NCBI RefSeq assembly: GCF_010093535.1
Contig: NW_022985180.1
Coordinates: 631,054 to 695,053, forward strand
DNA length: 64,000 bases
Source: Lindgomyces ingoldianus
Lineage: Eukaryota > Ascomycota > Dothideomycetes > Pleosporales > Lindgomycetaceae
Reading direction: 5' to 3'
The notes under the pieces were generated by a model. That model did not search any database. It saw only the letters and a program-made list of their open reading frames with translations, and had not been told where the DNA came from. Numbering within the stretch: the stretch's first letter is position 1; each line of letters starts with the position of its first letter. Shown piece after piece: positions 10,165 to 21,299 of the stretch. A program made the position numbers and the translations under genes.

Positions 10165-12504
10165 ATGGTAACTATCAGCGCTGGAGCGCTCCTCCTCACA
10201 CTGCACGTCCTTCTTTCTGCTACATCCTCTTCCGCAGCACCGGTTGCACAAGCTCCCGCAGGCGGAAGCTTCTGGATGGGCTCTATCGAGCGAAAGGGTG
10301 TACCGGCTTTCGGCAACAACGCCAACTACCAGCTATTCCGCGACGTTACAAAGTATGGTGCAAAGGGTGACGGCTCTACCGATGACACAACGGCTATCAA
10401 CAAGGCTATTTCTGATGGCAACCGCTGTGGTCAGGGCTGTGACTCAAGCACCACAACTCCCGCCATTGTCTACTTCCCTCCTGGTACCTACGTTGTCAGC
10501 GAACCCCTGTTACAATACTACTATACCTCAATGGTTGGCGATGCCGTACAGGTGCCGACTCTCAAAGCCTCTGCTAGTTTCAAGGGTATGGGACTTATCG
10601 ACGCAGATCCCTACATCGTTGGAGGTAATGGAGCCAACTGGTTCACTAATCAGAACAATTTTTACCGTCAAGTCCGCAACTTTATCATCGATGTTAGTGC
10701 TGTTCCTGTCGAAACTGGTGTCTCTGGTATCCATTGGCAAGTTGGTCAAGCTACGAGCCTTCAAAATATTGTTTTCAACATGGCCAAGGGCGCTGCTGGT
10801 GCGAACCAGAAGGGTATCTTCATGGACAATGGCTCTGGTGGATTCATGGCTGATCTTACGTTTAACGGCGGTGGCATTGGAGCTTTCTTGGGCAACCAGC
10901 AATTCACCACCCGCAACATGACCTTCAATGACTGTGGTACCGCCATCTACATGAACTGGAACTGGGTCTGGACCTTCAAATCTGTGACAATCAACAATTG
11001 CAAAGTTGGACTTGACATGGCTGAGCAACCCCAAAACCAGACAGTTGGCTCCGTCCTCATGATGGATAGCCACATTACCAACACTCCTATTGGTGTCAAC
11101 ACTTCATTCTCAGAGAACAGCATCCCCACCACTGGAGGCACGCTTATTTTGCAGAATGTCGACTTCTCCGGCTCGAACGTTGCTGTCCAGGACTTCACGG
11201 GCAAACAAATTCTTGCTGGCAAGAAGAAGGTCGCTTCCTGGGCTCAAGGCAATGCTCTGGCTGCTGGTGGTACTCAAGGTCGCGTCCAAGGCGACACTTC
11301 CGGCGCACCAGAGATTCCACCGAGCTTGAACGGAGTGAATGGTGTTTTCGAGCGAGCCAAGCCTCAGTATGAGAACATCGCCCCCAGTTCGTTTGTCAGC
11401 CTCAAGACCGCTGGTGCTAAAGGCGATGGCAAGACTGATGATACAGCCGCAATCCAGAAAGCGATCGATAGCTTCCAGGAAGGCCAGGTCCTTTACGCTG
11501 ACCACGGCGCCTACCTCATCCAGAAGACAATTACTATCCCCGCTGAGAAGAACATCAAGATGGTCGGCGAGATCTGGCCCCTGTTCATGGCCACTGGTGA
11601 ATTTTTCAGCAACATGGACGACCCCAAGCCCGCCTTCCAAGTCGGCAAGCAGAGCGGTGACAAGGGAACCTTCGAAATGAGTGACTGCATAATCACGACA
11701 AAGGGACCCGCTCCCGGCGCTATCCTCATGGAGTGGAACATTGCCGCCGACAAGGCCGGTACTGCTGGTCTCTGGGACACCCACTTCCGTGTTGGTGGTT
11801 TTGCTGGCACCGATCTTCAATCATCAAACTGCAAGAAGAATCCGACTGCCCAGCATGAAGCTGATCCCAAGTGTATTGGTTCTTTCATGCAGCTACACGT
11901 TACGAAGTCTTCCAATGGCTACTTCGAAAATGTCTGGCTCTGGACTGCTGATCACGAACTTGATCAATCTGACCATAGCCAAATCGACATCTACAATGGC
12001 CGCGGCATGCTTGTTGAATCCCAGGGCCCTGTCTGGCTGTGGGGTACCGCTTCTGAGCATTCCCAACTTTCCCAGTACCAGTTCCAAGGTGCTAAGGATG
12101 TCTTCTATGGGGCAATTCAGACCGAAACACCTTACTACCAACCCAATCCAGCAGCTACGGCTCCATTCAAGACGAACTCCAAGTACTTCGACCCCGACTT
12201 CAGCAAGTGCACTACCGATGGCTGCAAGTCTGCCTGGGCTGTTCGTGTCCTTGACAGCAGCAGCATCTGGGGCTACGGATCCGGCACCTACTCCTTCTTC
12301 AGCAACTACGACCAAGTCTGCGTCACCAACCAGAACTGCCAGGAGAACATCATCCAAGTCGACAACTCCACCAACGTCAACATGTTCGGTATCTCCACTA
12401 AAGCCTCCGTCAATATGATCACGCAGAACGGCCAAGGAGTCGCTAAGGACAAAGACAACCGCTCCAACTTCTGCGCTACCCTAGCCATCTTCGCCCAAGC
12501 ATAA
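10165..12504 (+). CDS. Secreted GH55 exo-beta-1,3-glucanase
   Basis: A single uninterrupted 779-codon frame. Residues 1 to about 24 form a signal peptide (hydrophobic LLLTLHVLLSATSSSAAP), so the product should be secreted. Two tandem right-handed beta-helix (pectate-lyase-superfamily) modules follow. The first begins near residue 56 (FRDVTKYGAKGDGSTDDT) and the second near 410 (FVSLKTAGAKGDGKTDDT); this repeated GAKGDGxTDDT signature is a hallmark of GH55. The C-terminal half has ENVWLWTADHELD (from about 590) and GTASEHSQLSQYQF, where Glu631 occupies the position of the proposed general acid in characterised GH55 enzymes. Full family length, no lesion. Expected role: release of glucose or short oligosaccharides from beta-1,3-glucan, in wall turnover or in feeding on fungal or plant glucan. 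The nearest gene downstream (PUS7) is unrelated. Confidence 0.95.
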   Translation: MVTISAGALLLTLHVLLSATSSSAAPVAQAPAGGSFWMGSIERKGVPAFGNNANYQLFRDVTKYGAKGDGSTDDTTAINKAISDGNRCGQGCDSSTTTPAIVYFPPGTYVVSEPLLQYYYTSMVGDAVQVPTLKASASFKGMGLIDADPYIVGGNGANWFTNQNNFYRQVRNFIIDVSAVPVETGVSGIHWQVGQATSLQNIVFNMAKGAAGANQKGIFMDNGSGGFMADLTFNGGGIGAFLGNQQFTTRNMTFNDCGTAIYMNWNWVWTFKSVTINNCKVGLDMAEQPQNQTVGSVLMMDSHITNTPIGVNTSFSENSIPTTGGTLILQNVDFSGSNVAVQDFTGKQILAGKKKVASWAQGNALAAGGTQGRVQGDTSGAPEIPPSLNGVNGVFERAKPQYENIAPSSFVSLKTAGAKGDGKTDDTAAIQKAIDSFQEGQVLYADHGAYLIQKTITIPAEKNIKMVGEIWPLFMATGEFFSNMDDPKPAFQVGKQSGDKGTFEMSDCIITTKGPAPGAILMEWNIAADKAGTAGLWDTHFRVGGFAGTDLQSSNCKKNPTAQHEADPKCIGSFMQLHVTKSSNGYFENVWLWTADHELDQSDHSQIDIYNGRGMLVESQGPVWLWGTASEHSQLSQYQFQGAKDVFYGAIQTETPYYQPNPAATAPFKTNSKYFDPDFSKCTTDGCKSAWAVRVLDSSSIWGYGSGTYSFFSNYDQVCVTNQNCQENIIQVDNSTNVNMFGISTKASVNMITQNGQGVAKDKDNRSNFCATLAIFAQA

Positions 12505-13203
12505 GCTGCCTTCTTTCTTACCCCTTTTCCACTTCAGTTCCTCCGCGTACTGAATGGAGCCTCCTTGACAGAATCCCACAATCTTAGCATACCCTCATAG
12601 ACTTTTCACTTCTTTCCCAACAACTCCCCTTTCACTTTCACTTCGCACGAGAATTGAATCAGGAACATGGGCCCCTATTATAGCATATATATTTTGTTTC
12701 CCCTTTGTTTGTTCTTTCCTTTGCATTACATTATCAAACAAACCATGTCTTTCGACCCCCCTTCGTGTCCACGTCAGGGCTACAGAAATCGATCGCATAC
12801 GGGGAACTCATCGAGAGACATCACATCACAAGCAACAATTGCATTAGGCAGAGCATATCATATACCCTGATACTGGCGTCTTTCGGGGATAACGATGGGA
12901 CAGGCGGGTTGATTTTAGCGTGTTGGTATTAAAAAATAAATTTTTTGATTCCAATATTAGATTTTGAATTTTATGTTGTCTAGCTCCCGTTTATTTGCGC
13001 GTGATGTTCAAAAGAGGGAGGATATGTTCCACTTGATTCCAGAATGGTTTTAAGCATCGTCAACAAGCCTCAGGATGTGCTCAATTAAGGCCGCCAAAGG
13101 TCCGTGCTTAGCTCGCTGAAACTGCCCCCCAAACCTCCCCTTACCCTCTTCACCACATCATCCGCACTCAATATCCCTTCAATTCTGCTACCAACCTCCC
13201 TAA
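12505..13203. other. Intergenic between GH55 and PUS7
   Basis: Holds the GH55 3' untranslated region and the PUS7 promoter. A short AT-rich patch lies at about 12,930-12,975. The last 100 bases before the PUS7 start are strongly C/T-rich. No gene is supported. Confidence 0.5.
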
Positions 13204-15637
13204 ATGGCCTCCCCCTTAAACCCCCCAGATCCAGATCCCGATCCCGAATCCCGCCCACACAAACGTCCACGTCTCGACAATTCGAATTTTCCTCCCGCTA
13301 CCCTCGCAATGCCCATCTCTAACCTCACCAGCGAGGCCGAAATCGATAGAGAAGTCAAGGTAGGCATTACGGAATATATCTGTCCGGATAATTTGGGGTT
13401 CAAGGGCGTGTTTAAGCAGCGGTATACGGATTTCTTAGTAAATGAGATTTTGCCGAGTGGAAGGGTTTTGGAATTGAGGAGTGTGGGATTGGGGATAGAG
13501 GTGAAAGGGAAGGAGGGGATTAAGAAGGGATGTGCTGAGAATGAGGGTGCGGGAGTGAAGGAGCGACTAAGTATTGTAGAAAAGGCGGAGGTTGAGCAGA
13601 TTGGTGACGAGGGGTATGACAAAGAAAACAATGGTGTGGAGGAGATGGGCGAAGAGAAAAATGGTGAAGATAAGAATTGCGGGGAGAAACAGAGCCGGGA
13701 CAAAAATGGGGTTGAGAAGTTCTTCACAGTATGCTCTACTGTATGACTACATCTTTTCCAAGCTGATATCTATAAAGATCCCAGAAAACGACCTCAAGAT
13801 GCTGCATACCATCTTGGGCGAGGTGACCACTGCTCAAATCGAATCCCTCGTTTACAAAATCAAGAAATACCCTGAACGTAAAGGCCGCGACTTCGATGCA
13901 GTCGTTTCTAGCGATCCTGTCATCAACAAGGATGAGCGCACAGTAATCCACGAGACCCTCCGTCGATTATTTCCCTACATGCTTGAGTCGAGTATGGATC
14001 AAGACCAGCGTATGAGGGTTCGGCCTCGGCCAGTCCAGGAACGTGGCAAGAAGAAGGGCGGCAAAAATCCAGAGAGGGATAGAGGTAGAGACCGTCACCG
14101 TGGTAAAGTAGGTTGGGAAGAGCTCGGGGGAGAATATCTGCACTTTACTTTATACAAAGAGAACAAAGACACCATGGAAGTCATTGGCTTTTTGGCCAGC
14201 AAAACGGGCGGTATGAATAATTATGGTTATGCTGGGACGAAGGATCGACGAGCTTGCTCCGTGCAACGAGTTAGCGTCAGACGCCAAACCGCCGAGAGGT
14301 TTGCTCAGCTTGGAAGGAATCTCTGGAATTCGGCGATTGGCGACTTTGAGCATCAGGACCAGAAGCTCGATCTGGGCGATCTTGCCGGCAACCAATTCAT
14401 CATCACCCTGCGGGACTGTCATTTCGACAACGAGGATGGGCTGGATGATGCAGAGCGATTGCATCTCGCCAATAGAGTAATTTCGAAGTCCGTCCAAGAC
14501 TTTTCAGAAAAGGGATTCATCAACTACTTCGGTCTCCAACGCTTCGGTTCCTTCGCCGCCACAACAGATAGTGTCGGCAAGAAGCTTCTTCGAGGCAACT
14601 TTGAAGGTGCAATCGACGACATCTTAGTCTACAGCGAGAGTGCCGTCACAGCGTACGATGCCAAAGAGACAACCCCGGCAATCCTCATCTCGCAAGACGA
14701 TAAAGAACGCGCAAAAGCTATACATATCTGGAAAACGACCAAAGACGGCAACAATGCCCTCCGAATTCTGCCGAAGCGATTCAGCGCCGAGTCAAGCATA
14801 ATTCAGCATCTGAGTTCAAGGAACAAGGGAAGTGGGCAACATGATAGGCGGACCGACTACCAGGGTGCACTGAGGACTATCCAGAGGCGGCTTCTAACTA
14901 TGTACGTTCATGCGTACCAAAGCCTTGTCTGGAACGTCGTTGCGGGAAAGCGGTGGGCAACATTTGGCGACAAGGTCGTTGAAGGCGATCTTGTCCTCGT
15001 GCACGAACATAAGGATAAGGAAGTTAATCAGTCAAGAATGGAACTCGACACAGTCGACCAGGATGGTGAGGTTGTTATCAACCCATCGGGCGCCGACAGT
15101 GCCATCAGGGATGAAGATCGCTTTGAGCGCGCGAGACCATTGTCCAAAGAAGAGGCTGAGAGTGGGCAGTACAGTATCTTCGACATCGTGCTGCCCCAAC
15201 CAGGCTTCGATGTCGAGTACCCCAAAAATGCTATCGGCGGCTTCTACAAGGAGTTTATGGCGAGCGAACAAGGTGGTGGTCTCGACCCGTACGACATGCG
15301 CCGGAAATGGAGGGATATTAGTCTGAGTGGTGGATACCGGAAGTTCCTAGCGAGACCGCTTAAGGAGCTGGAGTTTGAAGTTAGGGAGTATGTAAAAGAG
15401 GATGAGCAGTTTGTCGAGACGGATTTGCAGAGGGTTGTAAAGGAGCAGGGTATTCAGCTTGACTGGATGAAACAGACGAAGACTCACAGAGATGGCATGC
15501 AGGAGGGGGAGAAGAAGTTAGCGGTCATCTTGAAACTCCAGCTGGGCTCTAGCCAGTATGCTACGATGGCGCTGAGGGAGCTGATGAAGAAGGGAGTGAA
15601 GGCTTTTCAGCCTGAGTACATGGGTGGAAGAGGTTAA
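13204..15637 (+). CDS. PUS7: tRNA pseudouridine synthase, TruD/PUS7 family
   Basis: Exon 1 runs from ATG 13204 to about 13728 and exon 2 from about 13778 to 15637. The frames differ by one, so an intron or a frameshift must lie near 13,729. A 49-nt GTATGC...AAG intron (13729-13777) restores the frame and gives about 794 aa, but its acceptor is AAG, so the junction is uncertain. The N-terminal region has GFKGVFKQRYTDFLVNEI, a TruD hallmark, then a Glu/Lys-rich insert. Exon 2 carries the catalytic motif YAGTKDRRA (Asp331 in this model), NYFGLQRFG, and YVHAYQSLVWNVVAGKR near residue 560. It closes with SQYATMALRELMK. The family isomerises uridine to pseudouridine (yeast Pus7: U13 in tRNAs, U35 in pre-tRNA-Tyr and U2 snRNA), mainly in the nucleus. 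The length fits fungal orthologues. It converges with the small gene at 15747-16018. Confidence 0.92.
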
Positions 15638-15746
15638 GGTCAATGGACCTGGTATATATCCACACCCTCCCTGCTAGGTAGGGAGCACTCATGAGCAATA
15701 GTTGACTTCTGCTCTTCTTCAAACTAACCAAGAATCAAGTTTCACT

Positions 15747-16018
15747 CTACGAGGAGTCGAAGGACTGTGCCCAGAAACTTGAGCGGTAAGTACTCAATGC
15801 TGGCTCCCTGGCTGTGCTGCGCTGTGGTGTTGTAACGTGATACTTACTAGCGCCTTGGTCGCGTCGCTCCTCCCGTGGAGAAACTCCGTCTGCGCACCTG
15901 GCAATCTTTCAATATTTTCTTGCAACAATCCACGATCAATCTTCACTTTTCGAGCATCCTCTAGGTCCCTTGCAAGCGGTTTTGTATTAGCACATGTAAT
16001 GACCTTTTCCGAAGACAT
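15747..16018 (-). CDS. Small two-exon protein (62 aa), unknown function
   Basis: On the minus strand an ATG at 16018 sits behind a run of A (AAAAAAATG, a favourable fungal start context). It opens a 57-codon exon (16018-15848) that ends exactly at a canonical GTAAGT donor. An 83-nt intron (15847-15765) ends in GGCACAG, and an 18-nt last exon adds SFDSS and a stop at 15747. The peptide MSSEKVITCANTKPLARD... is hydrophilic, predicted helical in the middle (LEDARKVKIDRGLLQENIERL), with no signal peptide or membrane segment. I do not recognise a family. Support is the start context, the consensus donor, and a balanced composition unlike the low-complexity noise frames nearby. It lies tail-to-tail with PUS7, 109 bases apart. 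Another acceptor (CTCAAG at 15,773-15,778) would give a slightly different tail. Confidence 0.5.
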
Positions 16019-18259
16019 TTTTTTATCCTGGATTGTATCTTGCCGTCGGCCTGGTGCTACAGGATGGTCTCCATGGCACGCCCATTTTTTGCTTTTTCAT
16101 GGGAAGGCGGGTTGAAGACCTCGGGACTCACTCTGAGCATACCGAAGCCACAAGCCATTCTAGCCATTCTCAAGGCAAATAACCGTGGACAACCCGGGTA
16201 TGTCAGCCACGAGAGGCATTCCAATACTGTCAAGCAATAAAACGGCCAATGCGCTCTGTGGCGTAACGAAAGCTACGGTCTAGCCCCTCTCATTCTGCAT
16301 TTGCGGTGTACGCTAGGACCACTTCCTGTTGGTCCAAAGAAGGTACAGATCTGAGTAGCTGGAAACAAGAATACCAAGCGACCAAAAACGGCTGGAAAGG
16401 AAGAGTGCTCCATAAAAACATCCGCGACATGAAGATCAGCTTTAAGAACGCGGCAATGTTATGGATGATTCGGAAGAAGGCATTAGTCCTCCAAGGGATC
16501 GGCCTTGCCAGAAGCTCCTGAAACACACAGAAGCGGACTAATCATGCCCTGTTCTTAGTTGATAGTCTATTCAAGACTCCTTGTCCAGGGATTGGGGATG
16601 GGAATGGTATTAAGACGGCCCACAATATTCCACAACTTGTCGTCCCTTCCACTGAGATACTAGATGACTAGGTAGTAAATAAGACAGGTGGGAATTATCC
16701 AAGAGACCACGTCTAATATGTACTTCACATTTCTTACGAGCGAAGTAAAATGCGGATCATCTGCACTTGACATCGCTAATCGACAAAATTCCCACAGCAA
16801 GACTGTTCCGCTACGTGGTTTTAATATAGCTCTTCCGGTTTGTGGGCTGAGAGAGCGAGCTTCATCGAGAAACCATTGGCTTTTCAATTTCCCAGAGCGA
16901 TGAGTCCGCAAAAATCTAGGGCCAGTATACTATTGTCGATGGAAGCGATTACGCGTTCTACTTATATCTAATTATCGATTTTCGCTAACTGGGGAGAGGG
17001 AACAAAGACGGAAAACACCCACATTTATCCGGAATGCCTACAATTCGTAGCTTTCCGAAGACTAAAGAATCTACTCCGCTATCAATAGGTTACCTAATAA
17101 CTTGGATTTTGAAATCTTCACTCAATCCGAAATTCAGTTTCTAGACCAAGAACGAGCTTCTTCGTGCTCAGGGTTGTCCCATCGAATTGAAGACTCCAAC
17201 TTAGCTAATCAAAGAGTTGCACAGCACAACCACCCTAGGGTTTAGCGAATCACTCCAGACGCAACGACTTGGACTAGGTCAAGCAATCATAGAAGCAAGA
17301 AATGGCGACCAGTGAGGATACAACGGGATATCGCCTAAACACTCAGAACCTCTATTATTCGCCTCAGAACTCAGTGGGATTCGCTTTCTCGTACATGCAT
17401 TGAGGGGCTTCATGTGGGGTACTGCACGAACTTGAATCTCTGTGGACAGCAGGAGATGTCAAGCAACGATTATCATTGGCCTAGAGCAAAGAGCTGAGGG
17501 TAGTCCTTTGAAGTTCGAAGGGAGGAACAAGATGCGAAAGGATGTTAACTATGGGGAAAGGAAGTGTTAATATCACGAGACAGAATGTGACCATAAAAGT
17601 AGACGCATTGCTCGTTCGTTATGTGAATAGATGAGGTCTAAACTTGATCTCAATCTAATCTTTCAGCGTGTCCGACACGTTCTCGAGGCCCAGTTCCAGT
17701 GGTCCAGCCTTAGAATTTAGGAAGCATACCGAACCATTTGCCAATCACATTGTTGTCTCTACAGCAGACTGGACCTAAGTTGAAGGCTATTGTTGTTCAG
17801 TTATGGAGTCCACAATAATGTATGCTAATTCATGGCGGTCTAGAACTTCTCTAGACTAAAAGCTTCAAATGCATCGGATGGCTTACTGGAGATGCCATAT
17901 TCCCCTCTCAAACTATTCAAGACTATTCAAGTGATCTTGTGGCCTGTGGCCCTAGTTCAACGGGTGGTGGGAGCTCGTTATTCGGCTAGGATAGCGGGTT
18001 CACAGGAGATAGGCATACGGGACATTAGGAGTCTCGCGAATAACACTGGTCGAATGGATAACGCCGCGAACCTATCACTATAAGCTTTTTAAGGAACCTA
18101 AGCTAGGGATAGGCTTACGTGAGAAAATGCGCTCCTGTACTTCCTTCCACGACAATCTCCTTCCACAGACCACTTTATTCAAGCTTCCTCGTCAGCTTAT
18201 CGATGTTTACTCCGTTCCATTAGCAGCACGCCAACGGTGATGTGTAGGAAGATATGGGT
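16019..18259. other. Gene-poor stretch, nothing supported
   Basis: More than 2.2 kb with only short overlapping frames and many stops in all frames, without recognisable domains or RNA genes. It includes the upstream region of the small minus-strand gene. Composition is intermediate, without the extreme AT decay seen after 20,815. Confidence 0.45.
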
Positions 18260-18849
18260 GAGCGTGAGTGGGAGAAGTTATTGATTGATTGTAGGCCATA
18301 GGCCCCCTATATATAATGAATATATCCTCGGCCTGGCCTCGTGTTCCCGATAGCGTCGTATCCGACCCTTCCAGGCCACGACTGGCCACAACCGATGCCG
18401 ATGTCTGGGCACGGGGAAACACGGAGAGGGTGTCAAGCTGTGACCGTAGAGATCTAATTGTATCTTGGAGATCTGCATTTTTCCCGTTGAGAAATTGCTG
18501 TTCTGCTGTGCTACAGTTTCGTTCAGGCTCGCGATGAGCATCACCACATTGTCTGCCTACTACCGCTGCCACTACCTTCTCCTGCTCGGGTGAGATAGAT
18601 TCTCGCTCGGGTGAGACGAATACGCGTTCGGTGGAACGGTCGCAGCTCACTCTCTGCGTCTGCGGGCCTTTCGTTCTGCGATAACTGCGCTCTGGTGGCT
18701 CCGATTATGGTCTGTATCGCCAGTAGCGCTGTTTGTCAGAGTTTACAGTATCTGCTGGGCCTCATGCTCCTTCGCGCTCGGCTTCCTCGTGCGTCTTCTC
18801 GTGCCGGAGGCGGTGTTGATGGAGCACCTTCAGGAGTTGAGGTGGCCAT
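18260..18849 (-). pseudogene. Relic of a LINE (Tad-like) ORF1/gag-like protein
   Basis: On the minus strand an ATG at 18849 opens MATSTPEGAPSTPPP... with ARGSRARR, then stops and frame changes follow. Further on are a Glu/Gln-rich coiled-coil-like stretch (VVMLIASLNETVAQQ in one frame, DLQDTIRSLRSQLDTL in another) and the Ser/Thr segment QTSASVVASRG. This order (basic tail, coiled coil, short S/T-ASVxAS linker) resembles ORF1 proteins of fungal Tad-type LINEs. The reading frame is broken by at least two shifts and several stops. No reverse transcriptase is seen nearby, so this would be an isolated fragment. Family assignment is by pattern only. Confidence 0.4.
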
Positions 18850-19486
18850 CGGGGCTCAGGCACGTTGTTCAGCCCCAGCCCCTTACAGCGGGAACATCAA
18901 CGGTTCAGCCAGCATTTAACGCCTCTCATCACTACGCCTCTTACGCAAGAGTGTGAACGGTGCGGATCTGCCGCCCTCCCTGTTAGGGCTGCCATTCCAC
19001 CATAACCTTAAAACACTATTGGGGATAAGCTTAACCATTGTTCATGTATTTCAGTCACAGATCTTAGAAAGAACCACTGTAATGTGTCCTGAAGGGCCTA
19101 CCGCCACCACTTCTCTAAACCATGCCGCACCTTATCAAGGGCCGACTTCTCCAGTCAGGCATTTTACCTTTTCGGCGTGGTATCACCAGTATTCGACCTT
19201 TGGGGTGTGTTTTTAGCTTGATGGTTCGGTAAGTGATTAGACGCGTACGTGACCATGAGCGGAGATAGGTACGGGCACTTGATTATGCACCGCCAATATA
19301 AAAGCCCGTGCTGTACACTAGGCTCGCCGGTATTTGTCAATACCTCAGCCATGCTTTTCCATGAGGATTCTTTGCTCCAGTTAGAATTGTATCGCGTTGA
19401 TTCTCTAGTACCTATCCTAGCCTACCAATATATTCGATGCTCTATCTTTTCTAACACCTCACAGTCCCCAATCATATAATTCCAAC
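18850..19486. other. Intergenic, possibly more repeat relic
   Basis: About 640 bases without a supportable gene, between the LINE-like relic and the DUF6594 gene. Short frames occur on both strands with no resemblance to known families. Confidence 0.4.
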
Positions 19487-20459
19487 TTAGAACTTTGCTG
19501 GAGCGTTGGAAACAAATACCGACAGAACCGCCGCATAAGCAGCGGATACCGCCATCATCTCAAAGCTGGATACCTTCAAAAAGAGCGACACGAGAAATGA
19601 TAGAATGAGAATGCAAACCGAGACAACAATAAGCTGGACATTTTTTGAAGACTCGTGTGACAAGATAGCTAAGGGAGTTACTAGAAAAACAGCCGTCAAC
19701 GCTGCAGTCGTTACACGTCCGATAACCTCAGCTATCAATATCGTGTTCTGATAGGACCAGCGGTGGTGTCCAGAAAACGACCCGAGACCTTCGTCATTGC
19801 TCTGTGACTTTCTCGACAGTTTCCAGTACCGAAATTCTCGCAGGTATCTGTGAAACCAGCGCTGGAATGGGTCCGTCCTGGATCGCGTCCCCAGGTCCAC
19901 CCTGAGCAACCTAGTCTTGTACACTTCGTACAGACTGAGGTCACCGTGCATGCTGGACAGCTTCTCGTCATCGATTAATGAGAATGTCTCCATTGTCATA
20001 ATGTTGTTGAAGGCTGCGAGTGCTTCATCTGTTGAGTTTTTGTCAGCTTGGGCACTCCAAGCGTAGATATCGCTCCACACCATATTGTCTAAGAAGGTCA
20101 CGCAGTTTTAGGATAAAGCTTTGATTTATACTATCGTTGATATTTGGTACCTCTGTGTCCCTCTTAACATGATTGAGGCCCAATCGGTCAGTGGGCGAAG
20201 GGCTTAGGCCCTGGCTCAGGCCGACCTGGTAAATGGTATGATCCATGTTGGCGATCTCATGTTCGAGGAGGCGGAGGTTTAATAGATGCGTAGTTTTGAA
20301 ACGACGGAAGCCGTGGAGCGTAAGATTATTGTCGGCAGTACTAGCTATCCAGCATTTGCGAAACCTCTCCATATTGTCTTTAGAGGTAGGAGATATAGGC
20401 TCGGTCGGTGATTCAGCCATAATACAGTTATGCTTGGAGGAATCAGGTTGATTGAACAA
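19487..20459 (-). CDS. DUF6594 family membrane protein
   Basis: Two exons on the minus strand: 20459-20081 and 20028-19487. The 52-nt intron (20080-20029) has a GTGTGG donor, a GCTGAC branch site and a CTCAACAG acceptor. Splicing joins LRDLLRQYG... to ...EALAAFNN as LRQYDEALAAFNN, matching the conserved YDEAL of this family; the unspliced frame stops. Product 306 aa if the first ATG is used; a second ATG 14 codons in (MAESPTEP) is an equally good start. The N-terminal half is helical with the usual FRRFKTTHLLNLRLLEHEIANMD segment. The C-terminal third has three hydrophobic segments (ALTAVFLVTPLAIL, LIVVSVCILILSFLVSLFL, MMAVSAAYAAVLSVFVS), so it is an integral membrane protein. The function of DUF6594 proteins is unknown. 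Its start lies only about 360 bases from the border with the AT-rich transposon block. Confidence 0.85.
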
Positions 20460-20815
20460 TCTTTGAACGAAAGTGGGGTATTTGAGCTTTGGGAAAACAA
20501 ATATAACATTAGAGGGTACAAGACGCTTTTACGGTAGCGTTACGGCGTCCTTGTGGCTGGCCGTCCAGTCTGGCCTACTCAGCAAAATATTGTAAAGCCA
20601 GTCGGCGCAAAACTAGCTGCGAGCATCGCTGACCGGTAGTAAATATTCCTGCGCCTGATTGACGCCTAGTGCTGTCGAAAATGTGAGGCAGCCCATCAAC
20701 ACTCGAGACGCGGAGGCGTGTTGTAGCACAGCCACTGACGGACAGTCCAATGACGCATCTATTATATGCAAAAATCGGGGCCTTTCTTGGCACTGCCCTC
20801 AGGAATTTTTTTCCC
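20460..20815. other. Promoter-side flank of the DUF6594 gene up to the composition border
   Basis: About 360 bases of normal composition containing short frames only. The sequence changes abruptly to AT-rich, CpA- and CpG-poor DNA just after GGAATTTTTTTCCCC at about 20,803-20,817. Confidence 0.5.
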
Positions 20816-21297
20816 CTACTAAAATTATATAAGAGATTAAAATTTTAACAAGATCTACTATATATTAATAAAAACCTAATAGAACTACCTTAGGTAAGTT
20901 AAAGCTTTTATTTTATATAAAGAAGTGTGTATACTAACTTTTTTAAGAGTAACAACGTGTTAGGTTATAATGTATCGCGCCTATAGCATCTCTAGCCTTC
21001 CTTGTTAGCTCTAACAACCCTAGTATATTAAACTAAGTAGTTAAGAGCTTAATAATTACATTTATATAAACATTTATTAGTTTCTTTTACTTAGGTAGTC
21101 TAGAATTACTATTACTAACTATAAAGGCTACTTTCTTTATGCAGTTTAAAATGTAGAGAATAACTTAAAAAACTATAGTAGCGTCTGTAAACTACTAACT
21201 ATAAAGCTTAGAAGACCTACTAAGATTAGTAATAAAAATAAAAAAGCTCTATTTAAGAAATTAGTCTATAGTAAATAAAGATACTAGAATAAACAAG
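20816..21297. other. AT-rich decayed repeat DNA, unrecognised
   Basis: No open frame of note; the sequence is dominated by TTA, CTA, TAG and AGCT words, as in the identified RIP-decayed elements. It is the left flank of the inverted-duplication element that follows. I cannot name the element it came from. Confidence 0.4.
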
Positions 21298-21299
21298 TA

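Noticed and set aside
11110..12435. Long minus-strand frames (180-236 codons) inside the GH55 gene
   Set aside because: They are antisense shadows of a highly biased coding sequence.
6661..15637. A biosynthetic gene cluster combining the aminotransferase, GH55 and PUS7
   Set aside because: No synthase, transporter or regulator is present, PUS7 is housekeeping, and the functions are unrelated.
15660..15690. Hairpin CTCCCT/AGGGAG downstream of PUS7 as a terminator
   Set aside because: A six-base stem is weak evidence and intrinsic terminators do not apply to fungal nuclear genes.
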